Shown: in pieces, positions 26,565 to 34,532 of the stretch
Position numbering within the stretch: position 1 is the stretch's first letter
How the letters are laid out: each line of letters begins with the position of its first letter
NCBI GenBank assembly: GCA_043720395.1
Contig: JAYSSR010000077.1
Span: 13,782-77,781, forward strand
Direction of reading: 5' to 3'
DNA length: 64,000 nt
From: JANOYY01 sp043720395
GTDB lineage: Bacteria > Actinomycetota > Acidimicrobiia > Acidimicrobiales > JANYDT01
Notes under the pieces: generated by a model
Told to the model about the DNA's origin: nothing
Seen by the model: only the letters and a program-made list of their open reading frames with translations
Database searches by the model: none
Translations under genes and position numbers: made by a program

Positions 26565-27313
26565 TCAGCAACCAGAGTTCGCTCACGTCCGCCCGCGCCG
26601 ATAGACCGGTCGCCCTTGTTACTGGGGCTAATGGCGGCATCGGCAGCGAGGTCGTCCGACATCTCGCCAAGGATCACGACGTACTCGCCGTTGTCGGCAG
26701 CAGAAGCACACAAGAGACGACCGACGCAAGCTGGGTCGTGCGCGCAGACCTGGCCACGCCCGAAGGCGTGGCTCTTGTTCTTGACTCCATTCCCCCACCT
26801 GGGTCAGTAAAGGTGGCAGTACTATGCGCTGGCGCTATTGCCACGGAGGGAGGAATCGAGTCCGAGGACGTCGATCAGTGGCCATCCATGATGTACTTAA
26901 ACGCACTAGGTGCGGTTTCGCTCGCGAAGGCGCTAGTTCCGATCATGTCATCGTCGGACTCGACCTCGCCTTCGATCGTCGCCGTCGGTTCGATTTACGG
27001 AGCGTTCGCATCGCCTTTCGTCGTTGGATACGCCATGTCCAAGGCCGCCCTACGCCAAGGTGTTCTTTCGCTAGCAGGCCCGGCGGCTCAAATTGGTGTA
27101 CGAATCAACGTTCTCAGTCCTGGCAACATCGACACATCCATGACGAGAGCAGCGGGGAGTGAGTACTTGACCGAGGTCGTGGCACGCACACCCGCGAGTC
27201 GCCTTGGGCTCGTCTCGGAGGTGGTCGATTGCGTGCGGTTTCTCCTCGGAAACGAGTTCGTGGTCGGCACGGAGCTCGTCGTTGACGGAGGGATCTCACT
27301 TGTCGGCGGCTGA
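26561..27313 (+). CDS. Short-chain dehydrogenase/reductase with non-canonical start
   Basis: About 250 residues. The Rossmann motif VALVTGANGGIGSEVV lies at the very beginning, NAG is replaced by LCAG, and the active site reads VGSIYGAF plus YAMSK (Ser, Tyr-x3-Lys), followed by LSPGNIDTSMT. A complete, probably active NAD(P)-dependent oxidoreductase. No ATG, GTG or TTG exists in frame upstream of the Rossmann motif: the first ATG is 26738, deep inside the fold. The strong site AGGAGGAGGG ends at 26560; candidate starts are CTG 26561 (CTGA overlap with the cupin stop) or ATC 26564. Translation by coupling from such a rare codon is inferred; a sequencing error is the alternative. Confidence 0.8.
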   Translation: MISNQSSLTSARADRPVALVTGANGGIGSEVVRHLAKDHDVLAVVGSRSTQETTDASWVVRADLATPEGVALVLDSIPPPGSVKVAVLCAGAIATEGGIESEDVDQWPSMMYLNALGAVSLAKALVPIMSSSDSTSPSIVAVGSIYGAFASPFVVGYAMSKAALRQGVLSLAGPAAQIGVRINVLSPGNIDTSMTRAAGSEYLTEVVARTPASRLGLVSEVVDCVRFLLGNEFVVGTELVVDGGISLVGG

Positions 27314-28133
27314 TGGAGAGCGTTACCGGGGGAGGCTGGACCTGCTCTCAAGATGGTCGAACATGCGAGTTGAGACGGCATCTGTGCTGAGCGAGCAATG
27401 GAAGGGCTCGCTCGTGGGTTCTCCGATACCGTCGATTGTCGACTTCGGTTGTGGGGACGGCGAACTCACCGAGGAGCTGATCCGGCGGCTTCCGTGGGCT
27501 GGCGAAGCGTTGCTGTCTCTCGTGGAGCTAGACACTGAACTCCGACTTTCAGCACAGACCCGGCTAAAGCCGCTGGTCGCCTCGGTTGAACACGACTCCA
27601 CCCTGGACGGGCCGAATCTGCCATCGCCGTACAGTCATGTGCTTGCGTCACACGTCCTCTACTACGCAAGCGATCCGGACGGTTGGTTCGACGAGCTTCT
27701 GAGCTTTCTCCGACCCAACGCTTTGGTGAGCATCGTTATACGATCAGCTGAGTGCGACACATGGCGGATGCGTGAAATCGTCCGAAGATCCCTGAAGCTC
27801 AAGTCTCGGATCTCCGTAGCGTCGGTTAGCGAGAGCCTTCAGGTTCGCGGCTTCAGCATGGAGAGTTCAAAGTCTGCGTCTGCACGTTTCACCATGCCCA
27901 TCAGCAGCACAGCAATCGACAGATTCGGCAAGTTCAATGACTCAGACGAGGATGAGTCGCTGGACACTTTCGTTCGGTGGATGGTGCGCCTGCCGGTGAC
28001 GGGATCGATCGCCGACGACTTGGCGTCCCAGCTGCGGACTTTCCTACGGAATCGGCACGACGGTGAGGCCCTGAACCTTGACCTCGCGGACGACATCATC
28101 ACGGGGCTGCGGGATTCGCCGTCGGTCCGATAG
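27300..28133 (+). CDS. SAM-dependent methyltransferase
   Basis: 277 residues from TTG 27300, chosen because GGAGGG stands 7 bases upstream; it overlaps the SDR end by 14 bases. Class I methyltransferase fold: motif I IVDFGCGDGELTEELI at about residues 43-58, an acidic end of strand 2 (LSLVELDTEL) and the motif IV/post-IV region YSHVLASHVLYYASDPDGWF. It resembles histamine N-methyltransferase-like small-molecule methylases in layout. The substrate is unknown. Its 3' end overlaps the convergent cupin-like gene by 35 bases, an arrangement that makes an antisense interaction possible. Confidence 0.82.
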   Translation: MSAADGERYRGRLDLLSRWSNMRVETASVLSEQWKGSLVGSPIPSIVDFGCGDGELTEELIRRLPWAGEALLSLVELDTELRLSAQTRLKPLVASVEHDSTLDGPNLPSPYSHVLASHVLYYASDPDGWFDELLSFLRPNALVSIVIRSAECDTWRMREIVRRSLKLKSRISVASVSESLQVRGFSMESSKSASARFTMPISSTAIDRFGKFNDSDEDESLDTFVRWMVRLPVTGSIADDLASQLRTFLRNRHDGEALNLDLADDIITGLRDSPSVR

Positions 28134-28809
28134 CACTTGATAGTGCGGCCTGGACAAATTCCCTTTCGACTCGTACCCGTGAGTAGGTCAGGGTACGCGG
28201 TCCATCTGAGTCGCCGAGGATCTGCGACCTTTCTCGAAGGCGCGGACCAACTCGGGCGAGCGTCACGCAAGCGTCGGAAAGCGGTACGGTCGTTTGGTGA
28301 AATGATCCGATATCGACGCGGTAGAAGTCTCCAGTCACGTGACTGCTGGATTGCTCGACGACCAAGTCCAAGTACTGTTCAGTATTGGCCATTACGGACT
28401 GCTCGTCGGTGACCGATGCTTCGTAGAGAGGGCCTGAGATACATACGAGTGCTGCGCTCTTGGCGCGAACGACTCGATACTCGGTGTCGGTCAACGAGCC
28501 GGCAACGATGTAGCTCTCGAGATCCCAAGCATGTCGATGTATCATCCACGCGGGCTCTTGAGTCGACCGATAACCCCTGGGCCAGCAGTGAAGGAAGTAG
28601 CGGAGTCCGGAACTGTCAGAACCGAGATGCATGCGAAAGAAGCCAAGCGGGTGCCAGAAGACCTCGGACTCGCCGAGGTCGGTTCCGCCAAGTAGGTGGC
28701 GGAGGCTCGCAGAGACGCCCTCAGACCAGCGGTCGTTGTATGCGTTCTTCAGATCGTCGCTGACAAGTGTTGCTGAATCGCCCGACACGCGGCTACCAGG
28801 TCCCGGCAT
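28099..28809 (-). CDS. Cupin-fold-like (cysteine-dioxygenase-like) protein
   Basis: About 236 residues from ATG 28809; ATG 28854 and GTG 28788 are alternatives. The central segment has HPLGFFRMHLGSDSSGLRYF, WMIHRHAWDLESYIVAGSLT and YRVVRAK, giving an H-x-H metal pair and the strand pattern of a double-stranded beta-helix as in cysteine dioxygenase-like cupins. A later HVTGDFYRV may supply a third histidine. Likely metal-binding; the reaction is unknown. Transcribed after the nucleotidyltransferase gene with overlap, toward the methyltransferase gene. It probably belongs to the same pathway as the plus-strand cupin, SDR and methyltransferase. Confidence 0.6.
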   Translation of the reverse strand: MPGPGSRVSGDSATLVSDDLKNAYNDRWSEGVSASLRHLLGGTDLGESEVFWHPLGFFRMHLGSDSSGLRYFLHCWPRGYRSTQEPAWMIHRHAWDLESYIVAGSLTDTEYRVVRAKSAALVCISGPLYEASVTDEQSVMANTEQYLDLVVEQSSSHVTGDFYRVDIGSFHQTTVPLSDACVTLARVGPRLRERSQILGDSDGPRTLTYSRVRVEREFVQAALSSAIGPTANPAAP

Positions 28810-29500
28810 AGAAGTCGAGGGATTCGATGTGGCTCCAGTCTTCAGCGATCTCAAGAGTCTCTAGTCGGCCAGACTCGAGGTAATCGGGAGAGAGAAAGGC
28901 CTCCACGGCTCCAAACTTGCGAGCCCCGCCCACCCTGGTGAAGGCCGACGGCTCGTAGATTGCGAGCCCTACTGAGGTCACGCCCCCGCGCGGTGCCCGT
29001 TCGATCACTTCGTGCACGGTGCCGCCTTCAGCTACAACGAACCTCGGGTGTGTCGGCGCGAACGGTGCCCTGGACACTACCGCCAGCGATCGGCCTGAGG
29101 TATGCCTGCTGAACCGCTCTTTCACGATCAAGCGGGAGGTTGCATGAAGCGCCACGTTCCCGTGGGAGTATACGAACGGTGTGTCTGCGTGGGCGATCGC
29201 ATGGCTGAGTGCCTCGTACGTCCCGTCTACTGCGGAGTCATCAAGAAAGGCCAGTTCGCAGTCCACGCCGGCTTCAGCAGCAATCAATCGCACCTGGTCG
29301 CCAAGGTGCCCCACGAGAAGCGTCACCTTTGAGCACCCAAGATCATCAGCCAGTGTCTCCAACACATGGTGGATAGCTGGTCTTCCGCCCACGGGCAGAA
29401 TGCACTTGTTGATGAATTGCCCCACCGAACCAAGACGAGTGCCTCGTCCGCCGCACACAACGAACCCTTCCACGTCCGGAAACCTACTCTCAATTCGCAC
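28793..29500 (-). CDS. Sugar-phosphate nucleotidyltransferase-like enzyme
   Basis: A 235-residue protein with the NTP_transferase fold: FVVCGGRGTRLGSVGQFINK is the nucleotide-binding signature (G-G-x-G-T-R-L plus the lysine), followed by LPVGGRPAIHHVLETL, and DDSAVDGTYEALSHAI. These enzymes join a sugar-1-phosphate to a nucleoside triphosphate to make NDP-sugars. Length fits the small RfbA/GlmU-N class. The usual C-x-G-x-G start (here CGGRGTRLG) is intact, so it is probably active. It begins the minus-strand half of the accessory cluster. No capsule or glycosyltransferase genes are nearby, so the product may feed a small modified nucleotide or glycan. Confidence 0.82.
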   Translation of the reverse strand: MRIESRFPDVEGFVVCGGRGTRLGSVGQFINKCILPVGGRPAIHHVLETLADDLGCSKVTLLVGHLGDQVRLIAAEAGVDCELAFLDDSAVDGTYEALSHAIAHADTPFVYSHGNVALHATSRLIVKERFSRHTSGRSLAVVSRAPFAPTHPRFVVAEGGTVHEVIERAPRGGVTSVGLAIYEPSAFTRVGGARKFGAVEAFLSPDYLESGRLETLEIAEDWSHIESLDFYAGTW

Positions 29501-29544
29501 TCTGTTCGGAACTCGTTAGCTCAAGCCGACAGTGCGCTACCTAG

Positions 29545-30570
29545 CTAGTGCCAGCAACCCATCACCGGAAGCTCTGTTGTCCGCACTCCGGCGAGCCGGT
29601 ACTGCAGAGAGCGGAGGAGCACCTGCGGGCAGCGAAGGACGCCGTCGGCGGTACGGATCTGTAGGTGGAGGTGGGGGCCGCTGGACCGGCCGGTGTTACC
29701 GGAGGTGAGGATCTGCGTCCCAGCGGCGACGGTAGTGCCGGCAGCGACGTGGGCGGCGTTGCCGTGGCAGTAGGCCCAGCGGGTCCCCTCGTCGTCTTCG
29801 ATCGTGACGCCGATCCCGCACGTCTCGCAGCCGGCCGGGTTCTGGCCACAGCCGTGGTCCCACCAGTTGTACGGCCAGTACTGGACCGTCACGACACGCC
29901 CGCGTCGGATGGCGTAGATCGGGGTTCCGGTCGGGAGCATCCAGTCCCACGCGGGATAGGTGTGATGAGGTTCGTCAACGGGTGCTGTGGAGAACAGGTC
30001 TGCCGGTCCGGGGATCGCGTAGCCGTCGGCGAACGGGATGATCGCTTCCCCTGGAGCGCATGACCCTCCTGCGGTGGTGCCGTCGCCACCGGTGAGTTGC
30101 CGGTCGTACTCGGCGAGCCATCGCTGTTGGTACTGGCGAGGCGTGAGGACGTTGCCTGCCGAGGGCACGGGGACCTGGTCCCACGTTGGTGAAGTCGGGC
30201 TCGGGAGGTGGCCGAGGTACCAGACGACGGGTACGGCGCTGACGTCGCCGTCGTTGGCGTCGAGGATGCGGCGGACATTCTCGGCGGCCTTCGCGTCCTG
30301 CACCGCTGGTGGTGCCTGCCATGCCTGTGCGTAGCCGCCGTAGTTGGCCCAGGTGGAGTCGATGAACTGGTAGGCGCCTGAAGCGCTCGACCCGGCGGCG
30401 CGTGCGGTGTAGTCGCCACCGGACTCGAGGGTTCGGATCGTTGCGAGGATCGGTGCGACGTCACCACCGGCGGCGCAGCCGATGCCGGGGTTGTCGCCCG
30501 TAGCGAACACGACGGGGAACGCGACAAGTGCGAGCACGAGTCCGACGATCGGGAGTGCGAGGAGTTTCAT
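29545..30570 (-). CDS. Bifunctional cell-wall hydrolase (lytic transglycosylase-like + M23 peptidase)
   Basis: About 341 residues from ATG 30570 (MKLLALPIVGLVLALVAF), an N-terminal membrane or signal segment; the frame extends upstream to 30717. Residues about 45-130 form a lysozyme-like/transglycosylase domain (TIRTLESGGDYTARAAGSSA, SGAYQFIDSTWANYGGYA), E-S-G-G being the catalytic Glu region. The C-terminal half is an M23 endopeptidase with HHTYPAWDWMLPTGTPIYAI (H and D ligands) and GNTGRSSGPHLHLQIR (H-x-H). Hydrolases of this double type open the wall for type IV secretion (VirB1/Tra-like). Divergent from the transfer operon that starts at 30729. Confidence 0.85.
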   Translation of the reverse strand: MKLLALPIVGLVLALVAFPVVFATGDNPGIGCAAGGDVAPILATIRTLESGGDYTARAAGSSASGAYQFIDSTWANYGGYAQAWQAPPAVQDAKAAENVRRILDANDGDVSAVPVVWYLGHLPSPTSPTWDQVPVPSAGNVLTPRQYQQRWLAEYDRQLTGGDGTTAGGSCAPGEAIIPFADGYAIPGPADLFSTAPVDEPHHTYPAWDWMLPTGTPIYAIRRGRVVTVQYWPYNWWDHGCGQNPAGCETCGIGVTIEDDEGTRWAYCHGNAAHVAAGTTVAAGTQILTSGNTGRSSGPHLHLQIRTADGVLRCPQVLLRSLQYRLAGVRTTELPVMGCWH

Positions 30571-30728
30571 CTCCTCTGTCGCACCCACGGGGCGACCGGT
30601 TCGTGACAGTCCGCGTTCCGGGGGTCTCGATGTCGTCCGGGTGTCGCGATCTGCCGCCGACGTGGGTGGGTTCAGCGGTGATCGACACGCCGAGCAGCGG
30701 TGTGTCGCAGACACCAAGGAGGTGTGCC

Positions 30729-31076
30729 ATGCCGGTGAGGCATCGAGCGCGTCTGTCGGTCGGGCTGATGCTCGTCGTCAGCGGAGTACTGATGGGCGCG
30801 TCGCCCGCGTGGGCACAGGTGCCCGATCCGGCCCCGGATAGTTCGCTTCCGGGCGGGGCCCTGATCACTCAGGTGCTCGGGTGGTTGAAGTACGCGAGCA
30901 TCGCCGCTGCGGTCGCCGGGCTGCTGATCGGCGGGATCGCGACGGGCGTGGGCCACTTCGGCTCGTCGTACAGCGCGAGCTCGGCCGGTCGGAAGTGGGT
31001 GCTCGGTGGTATCGGCGCGGCGATGCTCGCTGGGCTCGCTCATACGATCGCCACGACCGTCTACAACGCGAGCTGA
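30729..31076 (+). CDS. VirB2/TrbC-like small membrane protein of the transfer operon
   Basis: 115 residues, ATG preceded by AAGGAGGTG, a near-perfect ribosome site. A signal peptide (RLSVGLMLVVSGVLMGASPAW, cut near AWA) is followed by two hydrophobic helices, WLKYASIAAAVAGLLIGGIA and KWVLGGIGAAMLAGLAHTIA, separated by a short loop. This plan fits the pilin-like/TrbC subunits that open many Gram-positive type IV secretion operons. It starts the conjugation operon running to 35824. Whether it forms a pilus is unknown. Confidence 0.7.
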   Translation: MPVRHRARLSVGLMLVVSGVLMGASPAWAQVPDPAPDSSLPGGALITQVLGWLKYASIAAAVAGLLIGGIATGVGHFGSSYSASSAGRKWVLGGIGAAMLAGLAHTIATTVYNAS

Positions 31077-31077
31077 C

Positions 31078-31755
31078 ATGCGGCGCGGGATGGTTGTGAG
31101 CGCTGTGGTGCTCGTCGCCGCGGCGGCGGTTGGTCTCCGCACGTGCACTGCTGCGGGCCCTGAGGCGGCGCCGCCGAGTTCAACCCCGGCCGTCGCGCCG
31201 GATGAGGTGCGGCCGGATGCCGGTCCGAGCACCGAACGGCTCGGCGTGCCGATCGGGTGGAGTCGCGACGCCACAGGTGCTCGCTCTGCTGCCGCGTCGG
31301 CTGTGTCGTTGACCGGGGAGCTCGCCCGAGCGGGCTTCATCACACGGTCCGACATGATCCGGGTCTTGGCTTCGCGCCGCTACGGGCCGACGCTTGCGGA
31401 CTTGTCGGCGGCCCAGCTCGACGCCTTCATCGACGACCTGGCAGGCGAAGGTCTCACATCAGCGCAGCTGCTGCTCCAGGAGCTCCCGCTCACCGCCTTC
31501 GTCGAGTCGGCATCGGCCGACGCTGCGACGGTGCAGGTGTGGGCGCTGCTCGTCGCCGGAGGAGACCGCCTCGGATCGCCAAGGCAGCTGTGGCGGACGG
31601 TGACCGTCGAGTTGGTATGGGAGGACGGCGACTGGAAAGTCGATCGATGGACGGTCCGCCCGGGCCCAACACCGGCGCTCGCCACCAACGCCCCGGTCGC
31701 GTCTCTCGCCGAATTGCGCGAAGTCACGGCGTGGCCACCCGTGGGAGGTGCATGA
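31078..31755 (+). CDS. Secreted or membrane-anchored conjugation protein
   Basis: 225 residues, starting just after the previous stop. An N-terminal hydrophobic segment (VVSAVVLVAAAAVGLRTC) is followed by a Pro/Ala/Ser linker and a globular part with DAAPVQVWALLVAGGDRLG and TVTVELVWEDGDWKVDRWTV. The last segment has the WxxDxWKVxxW pattern common to NTF2-like VirB8/TcpC-type proteins of actinobacterial transfer systems, which scaffold the channel outside the membrane. The family call is tentative. It overlaps the region of the ribosome site of the VirB6-like gene. Confidence 0.6.
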   Translation: MRRGMVVSAVVLVAAAAVGLRTCTAAGPEAAPPSSTPAVAPDEVRPDAGPSTERLGVPIGWSRDATGARSAAASAVSLTGELARAGFITRSDMIRVLASRRYGPTLADLSAAQLDAFIDDLAGEGLTSAQLLLQELPLTAFVESASADAATVQVWALLVAGGDRLGSPRQLWRTVTVELVWEDGDWKVDRWTVRPGPTPALATNAPVASLAELREVTAWPPVGGA

Positions 31756-31756
31756 C

Positions 31757-33073
31757 ATGTTCGATTGGGTCATCGGCGGTCTCGGCGACCTGTTCGGGTT
31801 GGGCCTCAACGCCATCGGAGAGGCGGTCGGCTGGGCATGGGACAAGGTCGTGACCGGCATCTACACCTGGCTCGCCAACGGCTTGGCGCTGCTGGTCGAG
31901 TGGGTGTGGTCGGTGCTCGACTCGGGGACGACACCGCGGGTCACGGCCGGCTGGTTTGCCAACGACCTCGCCGTGCAGTTGGGCGTGCTCGCCCTCGCCG
32001 TCACGGTGGCGATGATGCTCGCCTCCGGCATCCAAGCAGCACTCGCTGGCCGTCCCGAGCAGATCCTCGACGCCATCCGCCAGGGCATCTGGTCGATCGT
32101 GGCGTCAGCCCTGACGGTGACAGTGATCGACCTCCTGTTGGGTCTCGTGGACGAAGCCTCCGCCATGGTCTGGCAGTCGGGCCGAGCCGACCTCGTCAGC
32201 ATGATCGAAGGGATCGTCGTGGTTGCGACCACGACCGGACCGCTCGCCACGACGTTCGTCGGGCCGCTGTGTCTGCTCGTCGGATTCGTCGGGCTCATCG
32301 GCCTGGTCGTGTCGCTGATGATGCGGTCGTCGCTGATCTACCTCGCCGCCGCGTTGGCACCGCTGGTGTGGTCGGCGAACGTGCTGCCCCTGTTCCGGGG
32401 CACCGCCCGCAAGCTGATCCACCTCACCGTTGCGCTGATCGTGTCAAAGCTGGCGATCGTCGTCAGCCTCGTCGTCGCGGTGAACCTGATCGCACACCCA
32501 TCCGGCGACCCCGATAGCACATCGGTCATCAACGACGGCGCAGCCGCAGTCGGAACGCTCATGTCCGGGTTCGTGTGCTTCCTGATCGGCGCCGTGTCGC
32601 CGCTCGTGCTCTACAAGCTGATGCCGACCGTCGAGGGAGCGATCATCGGCGCAGGGGTGGCAGGCGGCTGGACCCGCGGCGCGACGACGGCTGCCCATAC
32701 GGCGCTGATGGTCAAGAGCCTCGGAGCCTCCGCCGCAGGGTCCGCAGCGACCAAGGGCGTGGCCGGTCAGGCCGGTGCTCGGGGGGCAGCCGGTTCGTCG
32801 ACACAGCGGGGAGCGATCCCCGGTCTCACGGGAGCCGCGTCCGGCAGCAATCCATCGCCGACCGGGTCCGCTTCGTCTGGCTCACAGGCCTCGACCTCGG
32901 CGGGATCGAGTTCGAGGCCGAGTACCTCGTCGAGCGCTGAAGGCGGTGGTGCTGCGCGCTCGACTCGGGCGTCGACGCCAACGCTGCCACCGACACGCGA
33001 GCGGCGGCAGCCGCCGCGTTCGGCAGGCGTGGCGGCGGACGATTCCGCGTCCGGAAACGACAACGATGAGTGA
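31757..33073 (+). CDS. VirB6/TrbL-like polytopic channel protein
   Basis: 438 residues from ATG 31757 (GGGAGG 8 bases upstream; GTG 31748 is less likely). Six to seven membrane segments in the first 330 residues, including LGVLALAVTVAMMLASGIQA, LCLLVGFVGLIGLVVSLMMR and LIYLAAALAPLVWSA, the TrbL/VirB6 arrangement. The long C-terminal tail (about 110 residues) is a Ser/Ala/Thr/Gly-rich disordered region, as usual in this group. The protein forms part of the inner-membrane translocation channel for DNA. It overlaps the next gene by 8 bases. Confidence 0.82.
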   Translation: MFDWVIGGLGDLFGLGLNAIGEAVGWAWDKVVTGIYTWLANGLALLVEWVWSVLDSGTTPRVTAGWFANDLAVQLGVLALAVTVAMMLASGIQAALAGRPEQILDAIRQGIWSIVASALTVTVIDLLLGLVDEASAMVWQSGRADLVSMIEGIVVVATTTGPLATTFVGPLCLLVGFVGLIGLVVSLMMRSSLIYLAAALAPLVWSANVLPLFRGTARKLIHLTVALIVSKLAIVVSLVVAVNLIAHPSGDPDSTSVINDGAAAVGTLMSGFVCFLIGAVSPLVLYKLMPTVEGAIIGAGVAGGWTRGATTAAHTALMVKSLGASAAGSAATKGVAGQAGARGAAGSSTQRGAIPGLTGAASGSNPSPTGSASSGSQASTSAGSSSRPSTSSSAEGGGAARSTRASTPTLPPTRERRQPPRSAGVAADDSASGNDNDE

Positions 33074-34532
33074 GGCACGGGCGTACCGGTTCGCCGACTC
33101 GAATCGGCCAGGGCTGCTTCTGGGACTCAGCGCACGGCAAGCGGTCCCGATGATCGTCGGTGCCGTCGTCCTCGCCGTCACGCTCCAGACGCCGTTGCAC
33201 CCTCTGGCCGGTCTCATCGGTCCGGCAGTCGGTTCGGTCCTGGCCTTCGGGCGGTGGCGGGGCGCCCCCGTCGCGGAGACGCTCGTACCTGGTGCCCGGC
33301 TCTACGGGCGGCGGGCGCTTCGTCGCGGGCGTTGGGTTCGACCATCACTCGTCGGCGACAACACCAACCATGCGCTACCCGATGCGCTTCACGGGCTCGA
33401 GCTCCTCGAACCATCCGACCGTCCGCTCGGGGTCATCCGAGACAAGGCCGCTGGCACGGTGACCGCTGTGCTTCGGGTGCGCGGCTACGGGTTCCCGTTG
33501 GCGGGCGCGGTCGAGCAGGACACGATGCTCGGCGCCTGGGGTGCTGCGCTCTCACCGCTCGCTCGTGAGCAGTCCCCGGTGCGACACGTGGTGTGGCACG
33601 AGTGGAGTCACCCTGTCACCAGCGACACCCACCGTGCGTTCCTCGACGCCGTCGGGATCGACCAGCGACGCCACGATCCCGCAGTGGCCGACTACCTGGC
33701 GCTCGTCGACGAACAGGCACCGGCGACGATCGCACATGAGGTCCTCGTCGCCGTGACGATCGACTTGCGGCGCGTCCGCTCGCGACGGTCGGTGAGGTCC
33801 CCGCTCGGCGCCGCCGTCGACGCGCTGTTCGACGAGTCGCGTCAGCTGGCGTCACGGCTCGAAGCAGCAGGCCTCGACGTCGACCCTCCGATGTCGGCAT
33901 TGGAACTCGCAAGTGCGACCCGGGTCCGCAGCGCACCCGACCGCGCCGCTCAGGTGCTGGCGCTCACGCGCTCTCTTGCGGCAGCGGCACGGCGAGGAGC
34001 GTTCGAGTGGGGACCGATGGTCGTCGAACCCGACTGGCGCCACGTGCACGTCGACGACGCGTTCCACCGCTCCTACCGAGTCGCCGGTTGGCCACAGCTG
34101 CCGGTGCCGGCCGACTGGTTGTCGCGATTGCTCGCCGACACTCACTGCGTCCGCACCGTCAGCGTCGTGATGGAACCCGTACCAATGGGACGCGCGGCGC
34201 GGGCCGCCGACCGCGAGGTCATGGCCCGCGAAGCCGACAGCGACCTCAAGGAACGCAAAGGCTTCCGAGTCAACGCACGCGAACGCAAGCGGCTCGCCGA
34301 CGCCGAACGCCGCGAGCACGAACTGTCCGAAGGGCACGCAGAGTTCCGCTTCGTCGGACTCGTGAACGTCACCGCCCCGACACTCGACGACCTCGACGAC
34401 GACTGCACCGTCCTCGAGCAGGCAGCAGCCCAATGCCTGCTCGATCTCCGACCGCTCGACGCCCGCCACGACCAGGGCTGGGTGGCATCGCTCCCGCTCG
34501 GCCGAGCCCTTGCTCCCGGATTCGCACCATGA
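33066..34532 (+). CDS. SCO6880/PrgI-family type IV secretion protein
   Basis: 488 residues, ATG 33066. The N-terminus has two membrane segments with the PrgI/VirB3 pattern (QAVPMIVGAVVLAVTLQTPL), then a long cytoplasmic region as in SCO6880 proteins, which correspond to VirB3 joined to the N-terminal domain of VirB4. Segments such as RRGRWVRPSL and DEQAPATIAHEVLVAVTIDL fit. Its partner, the ATPase half, is the next gene. Overlaps the following start by 4 bases. It probably connects the channel to the VirB4 motor. Confidence 0.82.
   Translation: MSEARAYRFADSNRPGLLLGLSARQAVPMIVGAVVLAVTLQTPLHPLAGLIGPAVGSVLAFGRWRGAPVAETLVPGARLYGRRALRRGRWVRPSLVGDNTNHALPDALHGLELLEPSDRPLGVIRDKAAGTVTAVLRVRGYGFPLAGAVEQDTMLGAWGAALSPLAREQSPVRHVVWHEWSHPVTSDTHRAFLDAVGIDQRRHDPAVADYLALVDEQAPATIAHEVLVAVTIDLRRVRSRRSVRSPLGAAVDALFDESRQLASRLEAAGLDVDPPMSALELASATRVRSAPDRAAQVLALTRSLAAAARRGAFEWGPMVVEPDWRHVHVDDAFHRSYRVAGWPQLPVPADWLSRLLADTHCVRTVSVVMEPVPMGRAARAADREVMAREADSDLKERKGFRVNARERKRLADAERREHELSEGHAEFRFVGLVNVTAPTLDDLDDDCTVLEQAAAQCLLDLRPLDARHDQGWVASLPLGRALAPGFAP

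Noticed and set aside
23357..29500. Capsule or O-antigen locus
   Set aside because: Only one nucleotidyltransferase is present; no glycosyltransferase, flippase or polymerase.
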